From positions 860,650 to 924,649 of the forward strand of contig CM040104.1 in NCBI GenBank assembly GCA_022496805.1: 64,000 nt of DNA, read 5' to 3'. Position 1 is the stretch's first letter. Each line of letters starts with the position of its first letter. The stretch is from Pohlia nutans. Taxonomy: Eukaryota; Streptophyta; Bryopsida; Bryales; Mniaceae. Both the position numbers and the translations under genes were made by a program. This document shows positions 21,226 through 32,999 of this stretch, piece after piece. The notes beneath the pieces were generated by a model. That model was not told the origin of the DNA, searched no databases, and saw only the letters and a program-made list of their open reading frames with translations.

Positions 21226-22680
21226 ATGGCACCAAAGAAGAAGACACCGAGGGAAGCTGAATTGGAAGTCCTTGAGCTCTTCTTCAAGAAATGCATGGAG
21301 TACTCAACCCAGGAAGATGCAGAAGGGGACGACCTAGCAAACTTTAGGGAGTACTGGAACATGTTTGAGGCCAAACATGTGGAATTTTGGAGTCTGAAGA
21401 TGATAGCAATAACATGTGATGTGTGCTTGATAACGAAGCACATGAATGCAAAGGCCTACCTCCTACTAACATACATGGAGAAGGTGAAAGACATCAACGC
21501 GGGAAATGGCTCGATCATAAACGTGCACAGAGTCACCACGAATACCGAATGGGCGAAGCAGCAGTAGTACAACTTCACGCTCACTTTCGACTCCGCTGTA
21601 ATTCCATTCAACATCAGCTTTTTAATATCCTCCTTCAAAACAACAAAGTTTAGTGGTATGGTAAAGGAGCTTGAGGGGAGTTTGACAATCAATACTATCA
21701 AGCAACCAACGGACAACCATTGACGGGGCAAACCTGTGCTCCAAGATCCAGTCGCTGCTCAGGGATTTCGACATGCTGAAAGTCAAGCTGGACATGTAGA
21801 AGGAGATGATGATTCCTAGAACTGTGTCCCTAGATGTACGAAGCCAAGGAGTGAGTGCGGGATCGATGGACACACACACGCTCGGAACACAAAAAATTCA
21901 TGGAAAACGTAAGCTGAACACGCCTGTGAAAACTCCGACAGTTCTACGCTAGAGTCATCTTGGATCCTCTTCTAAGAGAAGGCCACCTGTGGAGAAGTTG
22001 ACGCCTGAACTTGTCAACAAAGGGAGCTTGGCATCTGCTCTGACCTCATTGCCAGAGTTCTTGGAGGTAAATAGGACTCCAGACTAGGTGCGCTCGACCA
22101 AGGCGTACAAGATGTTCTGGTCGATGTGCACTGATGTGTTCCTGTTTGGCATCGACATAAAATACTGGCTCCCCATCAAGCAACTAGTCGATGCGCCCGC
22201 GCACATGAACATCTGCTCGTACAAGCAAGATCTGGTGGAGAAGATCATGAACTTTCTTCTCAACATGCATGACAGGAGCACAAAGCAGACTCTGTGTGTG
22301 ATGCCTTGCAACCCGAAGGTGCGGCCAAAGGATTCGGACTCCATTAAAAATGGAAACTTATGGCTAATCAACGGGCAGCACAGCATCAAAGCCTGTTTCA
22401 TGATGCGCAACGAAGGATTTACCGTTGAAGACATCAAAGAGTTTGCGAAATGGAATTGCTTCATAGTTTGGACTGAGAATAATGAATTCTTTGTTCCATA
22501 TCCACCTACTACAACCGCTTGAATTACTTCGGTGTTATCAAGCCGTCTTGGGCCACAAACATCTTGAGAGCCCGGCAAGTGTGGAAGAACCTCAGGTGCC
22601 CTAAGAACACAAAGGAAGCACTGGAGGTGGAAAGGGTCAACCAGGCCCTAAGAACAAGGGAAGCCAAGAAGAGCAAAATG
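21226..22680 (+). pseudogene. Large unrecognised gene, 5' part (GQH segment)
   Basis: From ATG at 21226 a Lys-rich start (MAPKKKTPREAE) leads into a frame open to 21718, with one TAG at 21565-21567. A one-base shift then leads to a second frame running to 22522 with TAG at 21797, 21950 and 22085. Near 22360 is LWLINGQHSIKACF, which resembles the DGQHR-type motif of ParB/DndB-like folds (Arg replaced by Ser). Downstream, PSWATNILRARQVWKNL continues in another frame to about 22680. All four stops are TAG, as expected if CAG codons lost a C. The continuing exons appear to be those at 41.9-46.0 kb, beyond the nested CACTA element. I cannot name the family. Confidence 0.6.
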
Positions 22681-23661
22681 AAGTTTAACGTAATGTTCAG
22701 CTCAACTCGACCTAAATTGCTTGCCGCTATGCTAGCATTAGAAGTAATCCACTTGGTTGTCCGTCCCCAAAAAGTAGACCAAGGCCTACACAGGTTAGCT
22801 TGCACTACAAGGAGATCTGTGTCCTAATTGACAAAGTTTCGACAAAAATTTGTCAACTGCTCCGTCAATTAGGAGACCTTGATTTGGTCACTTTATCGAT
22901 AGAGTTATGTCATTTTTGCAGTCATATAGGACATAGATACACGTCAGTTGCCACTGTCGCCGACAGAACTTGCCACGCTGGATCTACGTACCCTGCCATG
23001 TCACCATGTATATTTTTGGGGGGGTAATGTCGTTGACTCTGTAAAAGTTAAACTTTTCAGGGATGAATTTTGAGGAACCTTCGTAGATGGGTTAAAGATT
23101 GACAATTACCCCCACGGTTAATTTTGTAAAATCTCAGTAGTTTGAGGGTGAGGTAAGTCTTATTGTACGGAAATTTTGTCAAAAGTAGAAAGACAACTTA
23201 TCTCCGGCATACAGGTGGTTGTATGAGCAGTCAACATGTATAGCAAGATCAAATTATATTATATCACTCTTCTGGACGTGGTAAATCTCCAACCATGGAA
23301 ATTTGTGATACGTGGTCATTGTAGATTGGTGGGCTTTTTAATAGTGTTTCAGAATATAGAATGGTCTCTTGAATTTTGTTCTTCAAGATGTAAAGTATAA
23401 CAGTTCTATGTGTTCTAATCACTCTAATCCTGCCTTTCATAATATATATACGTTGCGTTATTAGTGTTGTGTCATAGAATATACATGTACATGCTATGCA
23501 CAAATATTGAAGTTTTGTGCTATTTTAAGTATATCCTACATATTTTTCATATGCCAAGTTTCTTCATCTCATTAATGCAACCCATAAATCCCTTAACGTT
23601 TTATGCTCCTACACTCAAGCAAAATAAACGCTAAAATAATTCACTGACAATCGCTCTAAGT

Positions 23662-23745
23662 TAATTCCGCTTTGCTTTCATCTTTGCACGCGCTGCTTTT
23701 TTCATTGGTTGAATGCTCTGTGGTTCAGCAACATCTCCTTTACAC
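23662..23745 (-). pseudogene. PTTA-like gene, probable last exon
   Basis: A short basic C-terminus (QPMKKAARAKMKAKRN) ends at TAA 23662-23664. It is preceded on the minus strand by small exon-like pieces bounded by GT/AG signals near 24100, 24300 and 24390 (for example DTVEAAAGAEEDRP before gtaagc). The exon chain is a hand reading and needs transcript evidence. Confidence 0.4.
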
Positions 23746-24562
23746 TGCAAAACACATTCCATGCATGCTTAACAATACTTTACTCCACAGAATGACTCTT
23801 ACCCATAACCTCACATTCCTTCACATTAGATTGCTTAAGTTAAATTAGTGAAATTCTCCATTGCTTGTTCACATGCATCTTAGTACCATGCTCTAAAATT
23901 AGTGCAATAAAACAAATGTGAATGTCAGATTTTAGGCATTGTGCAACATGCAATTTTAAAGAACATCGACTATATAGGTCTGTACCACAATATACTGTCA
24001 GAAGGCGACAGCTACTATTCTAAAATCAACATACCCGTATCTCCATAATGTGTTCCTAATTGAAACATCTGATTGGGCTAAGACTGATCAGATTGCTCTC
24101 CTGACTGCCCGACTTGTTTCTGATATTACAATTTATTGTTAAAACGCAATCAAAGCATGCAATGAAATATATGAGCATTCACATTTCCTTTAAACATGTA
24201 TTACCCTTTTAACAGTAATTGCGGTCGTAGTTTTTTAGGATAAGTCAGAAAATCTATTACATGTACAGTTGCTCACTTTCACTGTACAGACGTTGCCCTG
24301 CTCAACAAATTTGGCAACAAATTGATGTGAATCTGATACAAAACATTGTTATACACACAAACTTGCTTACATGGCCTATCTTCTTCTGCTCCTGCTGCTG
24401 CTTCCACTGTATCACACTGTGAATCATATTGAACATACAAATATTAAAAATCATGGCTGCCACTCTCACTTACATGTTATTGACAAAGAAACGTTACCGC
24501 ATATAACAACAAGTTCTAATCCATTTTCATGTATATAATTGGTTGTAATAGTAACAACCGTA

Positions 24563-24909
24563 CTCACCTCTTTCTCTTAAGTACGCAATGGAGGGTCATC
24601 ATGATCCATTGCTGTTTGTGCAACTGCTACCGGTATTTTATCCATGGTCACGGATGGAACAGTTGCATGCCGCCCTTCCAATGTTGTTATCGTCTCCATC
24701 AATGTCAACTCAATTGGGTTAGCTGCAAGTTCCTCCTTTGTCATAGATGGTCCTCTCCCAAATCTAGTACTCATTTTTTCAAGTCGTGCATTACTTCCAA
24801 TGTTCAAGTGAACTTCAACATTATATGCAGAGGTTACAAGAGGATTACATGCGTCTTTAGTTATTGTCGTAGCACGTGATACCGGATATTCCCCTACAGC
24901 ACACTTTTT
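24563..24909 (-). pseudogene. PTTA-like gene, segment left of the insertion
   Basis: An open minus-strand frame reads CAVGEYPVSRATTITKDAC, then VEVHLNIGSNARLEKM and TRFGRGPSMTKEELAANPIE, ending at a donor-like GTGAGTACG near 24563. Its frame is in register with the exon ending at 28674 on the far side of the CCGG-rich insertion, so both belong to one coding sequence split by that insertion. No stop codon lies in this piece. Confidence 0.6.
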
Positions 24910-24915
24910 CGTATT
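24910..24915. repeat. Target-site duplication CGTATT (partner 28674-28679)
   Basis: CGTATT occurs directly outside both ends of the CCGG-rich element. Five or six bp is the likely duplication length, because the sixth base (T) could be chance. Confidence 0.7.
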
Positions 24916-25700
24916 AAGAACGCTCGTAGAGGTGATTTCCGGGTTATCGTTCCGCGGAGACTCTGTGAAGTGGGAGGCTTCCGGAGATTAGTCCGGACTA
25001 GTGGTTTCTCCCCTAATACCACCGGCTAACTTCCTCTTTCCGTACTAAACCGGATCTTCTGACTACTACTGACTGATCCGGTTACAACTAGATCCGGTTC
25101 CTTCCCGGGTTGGAAGTTCATCCAACCCACTCTCCCCTGTCTATTCTAACAACTTAGCCCGGTTTTTTTAGCCTCTGTTTTCCCTCAGAGGGTTCTCCAT
25201 TTGCATTTAGTGGTGCTGGATTAAAAGACACACCCCTCCCTGCTGATTTAAGTGATGGGAACTTCACTACCTTTCGGTTATACTTCCTCAACTCCCCAAC
25301 CTGTGTACTTTCCATACTGCACTACAATTGCAAGTTTTTCCCAAACCCACAGCCGGTCACACAAGCGCAACCCGGTTTCCCCCTTCTCCCGAAATACTAC
25401 AACGACTTGCTAACCGGGATGGACACTATCCGGGGTGTCCTGGATCCACTGAGTTCCTAGCGCTCTGTTCTACTCTCGTGAATCCATATTTCTTTATTGC
25501 ACGGATTACCCAGATGCTTGCACCTCTACCGGACTACCCGTCCAGGAGTTCTGTGCAGATCTAAGTACCCCCTCCTATCCGCTCAGCCACTAACCTGGGT
25601 TATCCTCTGCAACCGGATATAGAACTCCCTTCTTCAAACACTCACTAAAGCACCCACCATCTGTATCCCGGCCTCTAAACCAAATCTATTGGAGAACCCG
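24916..25700 (-). other. CCGG-dense noncoding tail of the insertion
   Basis: This 0.8-kb stretch holds many copies of CCGG and GGATCCGG/CCGGATCC-like words (for example GATCCGGTT, ACCGGATC) with no supported coding frame. It is the 3' end of the element in its own orientation. Dense CG-bearing sites in a transposon are unusual, since methylation tends to remove them, which hints that this insertion is fairly young. Confidence 0.5.
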
Positions 25701-26076
25701 ACTGGCCCCCCCGGTCATCAAGGGACTTATTGGACCATTGTATCAAACAACAAAACCACACACACACACATACACATATTTCCAAAAATCTGCGTGTATA
25801 GTCATTTACAAAAAACAGTGGTACACAAAAAAGACCCAAACAATGAAGAACATTCCTTGATAAGTAGCGAGCCGCAAGCACCCGGATCCGGGAAATCCTC
25901 AAATCCTACAATCCCGGGATCCGGAAACCACGGGAGCTCTCCACACGGTTCAGTTCCTATCCTAAAACGGACTTCAAGCGTTCAAGTCCTAAAAAGCCTA
26001 TTTACAAAAAGTCTTAACCTATCTACTCAAAAAGCTACCCTACCTAACCGGATCCGGTTACCCGGACTCCGGATTC

Positions 26077-28209
26077 CTACTCCCCGGGTGCTTCCGGGCC
26101 ACCATCCTCCGCAGCGTGCGCTGGAGGAGCCGAGCAAGAGTCCCCGGAATTCTCCTGGGCCATCTTGCTCCAAGTCTCCCGAACCCGGTCCTCCTCATCC
26201 TCTTTGTCTTCCACCGGCGCTGGCTCCGACAACCCTCCTCGGTTCACCTCCTTGCACTCCATGCTCGCCCTCTTGCTCGCCGCGCTGCTCATCACCTAGT
26301 TCGCCTCCCGGTTTACCACGTCCACCTTCTTGTTTGCCATGCGGTGCTCTCCCTTGCGCACCATCCGGTTGACCTTCCGGGTTGCCGCCCGGCCCATCCT
26401 GAGGTCGTGCTTCCTCACCCGGTTGGGTGCTGGTTTCTACCACATCCTCTTGGTTGACCAGCCCAGCCAAGCTCGCCTCCAGTTGGTCGCCCCCCAGGAC
26501 CGGATCCAGGTTCCTTACCGATCGTGAAGATTGGCTCCGGAGTAGACGCCTCGGCTCCCATCATCCAGTCGATCTCTCCCGCCCGGGGAGCGTCTTGGAA
26601 GAAAAGGAAGTTGGCCATCATTTCGCTGCTGGCCACAAGAACTCCTCCTTCCTTCCGGCTCACCTCCCCACTTTCTGCTCGACGTCCGGGAGGGCACCTC
26701 TCAAACACCGCGGCTATCAGCTTTCGAAAATCCTTCAGGGTTTCCCCCACTTTGGCCGCGTACTCCTTCACGACCTCCGTGACTTGCGCTGCCCCCTCCG
26801 TACCCGATCCCGCCACCTTCTCATCCCACAACCGGGCCTTGGTCTGGACCTCACCATCCGGTTGGAATAGCTTCTCTAGCACCTTGAGTGTAGTCTGGTC
26901 CTGCTGCTCCAGAGTCCGGATGATCCCCTTCTGGAGCGCAATCTCCTCCTTCTGATCCAACGCCAAAATAGCTAGCCTGCTGGTTTCCGTCCGGCTCTTG
27001 TCCAGGTCCTTCCGGTTCGGGACTGCATCCTTCTTCAATTTCCGGACCATTTCCGGATACACCCCATTGTTGTGCTCCAGAGAGCAGTCCCGACCCCTCT
27101 CATTGCCACCCGAAGAGGACGATACCTCCTCTCCATGGCCTCGATGGCGTCTCGGATCGGCTGGAGGAAATCCCCTTCCGGTTTGGCGAGGACCGACACT
27201 TCTTCCACCGCTGTCCGGATTGGTTCCTCCGCCCTGCCATCTCCTCCTGCCCGGTTAGGTTCCTCTGTCCGGGCATCTCCTCCTTTCGCCCGGTTTGGCT
27301 CCTCTTCTCCGGATTAGCTCCTCGCTCTCTGGTTCGTCCTTCTCCATCTGGACTGGCTTCCTCTTCCGGACTGCCTTCATCTTCACGCCCTTCGTAAGGC
27401 TGTTGGTCCTCGGCTTCGGGTCGTCTCGGGAGCCCCGCCCATTCACCGGAGTGGTCTTCATCCGGGATTTCATCTTCTTCTGGGGAGGGCTGACTTCTTG
27501 GATGTCTTCGTCGTCTTCCTCCTCCTCGCTCCAAATGATCGCCTTTCTCTTCCCCTTCTGGAGATGCCCCCGGGGTGGAACCTTCTCCTCCGGTTCCTCG
27601 CGGTCCAGTTCTTCTCGGTCCTCTTGGTGCGCATCCGGGTTACCTCCCTCGTTCTCCTACAGGTGGGTTTACCAACTCCAAGATAACGATGCCCCACCCG
27701 ACTCGCTTCTTGTAATGCAGGGCTGAGTAGATACCCTTTGCCAATTTGATCGTGATTGTCGTAGGCTTATCCGGGCTGAAGATGGGCACCAGAAATTGAA
27801 GGAGTCGCTTCTCCCGGGGCGTCCGGCAGTGCTCCACCTTGAACCCGTCCTTTTCCAGGAGCCAGGAGAACCGGTCTTTCACCCAGCCCGAGTCCCCTTG
27901 TCCACTTGCGTCGAGCCCCCATTGGCTGTCCGGAAACTGGTAGGTTGCGCGCCAATGCTCCGGGGTCCAGTTCTTTTACTTCCCTTGGATGAAGCTCGCC
28001 CGGATAGCTTTCTCCACGGGACCTCCCACTAACTCCTCCAGCATTTCGATATCCTGGATGTCCTAGGTCCAGTAGAGAAGTTCTTCAGACCCCATAGTGG
28101 CGAGGTCTTCGAGCAGCATCTCAAAGTCTGTCGGGTGCTCTAAGACAACCGGGCACACCTTCTTCTCCGTGATTTTGAACCCTGCAGAACTCTCCCCTTA
28201 CCTCGGCAT
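26077..28209 (-). pseudogene. Protein gene of the CCGG-rich element (full-length copy)
   Basis: From ATG 28207-28209 the frame aligns with the copy at 61317 along EHWRATY, FKVEHCRTPREKRLLQF and LVPIFSPDKPTTITI, then KGIYSALHYKKRVGWG. This globular region (27640-28209) is followed by a Glu/Arg/Gly-rich tract (27100-27640) and a predicted coiled coil around 26700-27060 (RTLEQQDQTTLKVLEKLF). Several stops occur, including TAA a few codons after the ATG, TAG and TAA in the globular part and TAA near 27640. The order (compact domain, charged linker, coiled coil) is like gag-type structural proteins, but no known domain is identified. The plus-strand open frames here are antisense artefacts of the G+C-rich composition. 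Confidence 0.55.
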
Positions 28210-28673
28210 CTCTACAGGCTCCGGGCGCACCTCTCTACTAACCCGCAAACTGCGCCTAGGTCCCCAGCGGCCCCTCTCCTCTCTCTCCGGTTGCGCACTC
28301 TCTACCCTAACGCTATCCGAGAAGACAAAAGTTTGGTGACGAGGAGGGCTGGGAGAGCTGTGTGGAAATGAATAGTGAGTCGCCCAGTTTAGGGCGGCCC
28401 ATTTTAAGGCGCGAATCGCGGCCGGGTCCGTCAGAGACCCGTTCCTCTCTACCCGGTTGCCCATCCGGTTGCCTACCGGAATCCGCCGCCAATCCGGTCC
28501 TGCAGTAATCGCTCTCGGACACGCGCGAGCTCCACTCTCTCTTCAAATAAATATATAGGCCATAATGGCCAGTACTTCTTCTATTTATGGCGGCTGGGGC
28601 TACTCCTAGTTGCCCTAAAAACCCTTACTGCCCGCTTTTGAGAAAATCAAGGTTCGAGAGTTGTACCCTCATA

Positions 28674-29606
28674 CGTATTCCCAAATACATCAATTACTCG
28701 TGCCACTTCAAATGACACTAGGGATGCAAATGGACTGTTGTGCATGACATTGTCTGCGGTCTTGTTTTTCTTGGATCGGCCACTATATCTTTCATCTCTT
28801 GCCATCTCAAATTGTACCTCCTCCGGCTCTGGAGATATTCTCAACCGCTTTCTCAGTTGTTCACGTACCCCGACCTCTCTAAATGGACCGGTCCTTCCAA
28901 AATTCACCCGGCTTGCGTTAGCCTTGCTGCAGTTTTGCAATTTCCTAATCGTTGCTGGATTCTCTCACTCTCTCTTCAGCAAACGCCAGGTACGATTGGA
29001 GACATCATCAGGCTGTGGGTCATTGTTGCGAAGTTTCTTCCACAACTCTACTCGCCTCAATGACACTTCTCGTGTTGTGACTTCTTTTACAACCACAAAC
29101 TTCATGGGGTGACTGTGCTCCCATGTATATTGTATCCAATTTGCAATCTCTTAAAGAGCATCCTGAGGTTGTTTATTGATTAATCCTATGGCAGGGTCCA
29201 GTTTTCTAGACAGTAGCATCACTTCTTTTCTCCAATCGGTCAAACCAACGCCATAAAGCTTTCTAGTATATTTGTCTACCATTAGATAGTTCCTTGGCAA
29301 ACCTTTGCGACGACGCCTATCTCCTTCTCTCTCTTGTGTTGCCTTGGCGTGTATTCTCTTCTTTCGTTTCTGTGATTCTGTTTCACACTCATAAGTCTCT
29401 AGGACCGAGCCATTTGGTTCTTCATAATCTTCCTTATGTACGTCCTTCGCTTCTTCTCCTTCTTCTTCATATTACAATTCATTGCGGTTACTACCGTCCT
29501 CATTGTCTGCGGTGTAGAAGGAGTATGTTTCAGGTTGTTGGTGCCTTGTAGTATGGGACCTCCGAAGTCTGCCTTGCACGGGTTCCTCTGAATTTCTTTC
29601 ACCGCC
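28674..29606 (-). pseudogene. PTTA-like (Transposase_24-type) CACTA protein, main exon
   Basis: After an acceptor-like ctgagaacag the frame runs about 310 codons without an indel. It shows a charged N-terminal part (EEEGEEAKDVHKEDYEE), a basic region (KRKKRIHAKATQERE), KLYGVGLTDWRKEV, then CSKANASRVNFGRTG and REQLRKRLRISPEPEEVQFE. The last two resemble the PTTA/En-Spm domain (Transposase_24) of plant CACTA elements, where KNKANR-type and RLGREPTP-type motifs occur. Three in-frame stops (TAA, TAA, TGA) sit where Gln, Gln and Arg would fit. The frame is cut at 28674 by the CCGG-rich insertion and continues at 24909. PTTA/TNPA-like proteins bind the subterminal repeats of their element. Confidence 0.65.
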
Positions 29607-30055
29607 CTGTTCTCAGAAATAATAGCAAAGTATTATATGAATTGAAGTATACATGGAACAATGTCAATATGGTCACCGCCATGACAATACAAGACATTTC
29701 TATTAACTAAAAATGTGAAGCCGTGATTATGACACTTAAAATGCATATGCCTAATATAACATCCACATTTACTACAATAATTACTCAACACGCACAATGT
29801 GACTCAGACGGCAAAATCCTAAAGAAAACAACATCAATGTGCCATCCAATATCTCAAGAAACTACTAAAATATTTCAACTACATTAGCTCACTTACAAAA
29901 TGACATTCCCGTGTACACTAACTGCTCACCAATTCATTTTTACAAAAAAAATTCTGAAAAAATTAGACTTTGTGTTGTACTACTGTAGGCAGTCGTTCAC
30001 ATGCAAGCTATGCAAAATAGAACAAAAAACCTCTTTTTAATGTCTTACAGCAGTT

Positions 30056-30390
30056 GCTGCTACTGTCTTCATACGATTTTGCACCTCAGACGGACTCTTT
30101 GATGTCCCGCAAGGTGGGCTACGGTGTGGTAGATCATCAAAATGACGCCGTAGAGTACCCGGTTTCTTATTTTGTCCTCCTGTACTCGGCACAGACTGAG
30201 ACTGATTCACCACTCGAGCATTCCTTTGTTGATTTCGTTGGGGAGGCAGTGTACGTGTCATAGTTCTAGACAATCCGTTGAATAGAGAGCTTGTGCCAGT
30301 TTCTACTATTGCTTGTCCTCTTGAAGCGATGTGAGGTGCTGCTCTTGCACGTCTGTATGGATGCTCGCCCCTCACATATCCTTCCATTAC
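30056..30390 (-). pseudogene. PTTA-like gene, Arg/Ser/Gln-rich exon
   Basis: A low-complexity minus-strand frame (HPYRRARAAPHIASRGQ, TMTRTLPPQRNQQRNARVV, RRHFDDLPHRSPPCGTS) ends at a donor-like GTAAGA near 30055. It is in the right order and strand to precede the exon at 29606. A further Arg-rich piece with a donor (CCACAAG then GTATGG, about 30884) extends to about 31430, probably with an indel. Both look like the disordered N-terminal region of the same protein. Confidence 0.4.
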
Positions 30391-32055
30391 AACAATATGT
30401 CAATTCCAAATATCCAACATCAGAGCATTACCCAGTTCATATTTATTTCTACACATGTTTATGTATTGCTATACTCTACGCATCGATATTAAGTCTACTT
30501 AAGATATGTCACGTTACTACGTAATGAAATATGCAAAAGAGTATTTGCCAATATATATGTCACATACGTCTGCACGCTATTGGGCAAACAATGTTATCAA
30601 CAATTACAGTTCTAGAATACACTATCTAACATGGACATGTATTCAATTTATACCGATGGGCAGGATATAATATATAATATCCTATGGATACACTGTTGCT
30701 GAAATTCAACCAAATTGTTCTCCAAATACTCTACAGTGTCGTCTTCTTGAAACCATTTTTCTACTCGAAACACGATTTGAATTTCTATTAAAAAGTCCAT
30801 TATAAGAACGCCAAAACAAATATAATTTTTACTATATAATTCATATTTACCATAGTGAAGTGTAGACAGATGTATGCCATACCTTGTGGTGGAGGTGTAT
30901 TCTGTTGCAAGAAATTACTGTCACCTTCAAGTGTTGTTGAATCATGTTGGCCTTGTACTCCTTCTGTTGGCCGCTGTATGCGCTTGACGCGCTCCGTTAG
31001 CATGTTTGGTGCCTGGTCAGAGGGTCTTTCAATTACATTTGATATCGCCACCAGTACTGAAGATCTTATAGTAGGGATCCTTCGAGGCGGCTCAAATCTT
31101 GGGGGCGGATTTGTAGAAGCTGCTTCTATAACAGTACGTGACGAATCTGCACCTCTTCCTTTGGCCATACTGCAGTACCACTTCCAATGTGGCTGCCATC
31201 TTCAACCGCGGGACCCTCCAGTGCTGTGTCTCCTGCTCTATAAGAAACAATCCCTCTTGTAGACTGCCTCTTCTTTCTGCCTCTTGACGTTGACACATCA
31301 CCATCAACATTTGCTGTACTTCTAGTCAACTGCATTGGCTTCTTCCACTGCACAATATTCTCATTTCCTCTATCTGAGCTAGTGGGGCACACCATTCCCT
31401 GAAAACATGATAACATTATATTCTTCATCTCATCTCTGTTCTACAAGCAGCTACATACGACTGTCGTGCACATATTTTAAACACTACAAACAATATACGG
31501 TACTTATGATAGCACTTACAGTAAAGTGGGTTCATTAAACATAATTTCTAGAACCCTTTATTCATACTTGCAGATGCTTCAACTATATTCGTTAATTTTG
31601 TATTTAGCTGGTGCTTTTTCCACCACTTTGGATTTGAGTAGGTGGTGCTGTTGTTATTACTATTTTGCAATATCATGTTGGAAATCGGAGAATAATTAAG
31701 AGCAATTTGCATTTTACTCTCATTGTTGATACTTACAAATTACAGTCAACAGAAACACTGATGTTCTACTCTATCCTACACAATTCTTCTAAATCACACA
31801 AACAAGTATCATCCCATTATCTTTAAGCAGGGAACTGTACCAAGGTATTCACAAACACACTGGCATTCAATACTGCAATGGAACCAAATATTGCCTAATT
31901 TAACTAATTTGCTAATCTCGTAGTAAAGCAACATGAGCACCAGTCATCTTTAGATCTATATGATGTGCATGCCTTGAATGTTAAGATATATGTAACTATG
32001 AATCACATATCACATGCAAAAAAATAAAATGTATTTATAAGTTTTTGTGTACCTC

Positions 32056-32426
32056 AGCGTTGTATTGTGTCGACGGCGAGTGTTGTGTTGTGCTGCTGTC
32101 GGCTGGCTCCTACTCTTCCTCTATTTCAGTGGTGTCCTCTGCTGAGCTATATTCTTCCTTGTGTATTGTCTCCCCAAAATCTCTGCGGTCTTTGTCGTTG
32201 CAACTTGATGTAGACTTGCAGCTGGTGCTTTCAGGATTGTTGGCCCTGTACTATTCTCCACTGCTTAATGCAGTTGTCTTCTTCTTTGCTGATATGGCAT
32301 CCACGCTCACTTCTTCCCCCTCCCCACACTTTCAGATGTCCATTGGGAACAAATTGATGGCGTCTTTACCTCCCATGTCTCTAGCACCCTTTTAGCCTCA
32401 AACAGTGCTTTGGCATTTTGCATTGT
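32056..32426 (-). pseudogene. PTTA-like gene, probable 5' acidic exon
   Basis: From an ATG near 32377 the minus-strand frame reads GGKDAINLFPMDI, EGEEVSVDAISAKKKTTAL, KDRRDFGETIHKEEYSSAED and TTEIEEE, ending at a donor-like GAG then GTACAC near 32055. Three in-frame stops (TGA, TAG, TAG) again sit where Arg or Gln would fit, with no indel. Assignment to the PTTA-like gene rests on strand, order and composition. Confidence 0.4.
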
Positions 32427-32999
32427 ATACCTGCAGAAACAAATATTAGTTTGCTTTATTTAGCCACTGTAAAAAAAAGAAGGTGCAATGGTCTACGCAT
32501 GCATCAGCACTCAACAACATTGTACATCAATTCCACAAGATTCCAATTACCTTTTCTTAGTTGCTCCTACTCCAAAATTAAAAGAACCAACACTCCAGAA
32601 ACCATGCTGACAAGCAACTTTACAAGCACCATACACCTGTAGTTGACAAAACTTCAGGAGCCTTGCTAACAACACATTTTACAAGCACAACACAGTTGCG
32701 TTTGAGAAAAATCACAGCACGACAACGTAACCCTTGCCGCAAAACACCAACTCAATGTGCTGACCCCCAATCGACAGACGGCGTGCAAATACAAGAGCGG
32801 AAATGACAAAGAGAGATGACGGCCTAGACAGACATGAGAGTTTTGCCTCAATGTCTGCATGCCTGCCTTTCATCCAACGAAACCCTAATTCCAAATACTT
32901 TCTATCCCTCTGTGCGTTCAACACCTTCTATTTAATAATATATATCCTTTGCAACGGTGGATGTGTGTGTACAGTTGTTTGCATGTGAGGAAGACGAGG

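Larger units (their letters stand above)
24916..28673 (-). mobile_element. 3.76-kb CCGG-rich insertion element
   Basis: Flanked by CGTATT at 24910-24915 and 28674-28679, and placed inside a coding frame that is in register on both sides. These facts define its ends to within a base or two. In its own (minus) orientation it begins TATGAGGGTACAACTCTCG and ends GAGCGTTCTT. There are no long direct or inverted terminal repeats and no poly(A) tail, so it does not fit LTR, TIR or LINE classes as seen. CCGG-containing motifs are very frequent, above all at 25000-26100. It encodes a gag-like or coiled-coil protein (28209 leftward). A second, partial copy is at 60728-62433 in the opposite orientation. 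Confidence 0.75.

Noticed and set aside
25689..26372. 227-codon plus-strand frame rich in Pro/Ser, and other plus frames to 28.3 kb
   Set aside because: Antisense to the protein gene of the CCGG-rich element; long only because the region is G+C-rich.
24916..28673. LTR retrotransposon interpretation of the CCGG-rich element
   Set aside because: The first and last few hundred bases show no direct repeat by eye, and the ends defined by the duplication are not TG...CA.
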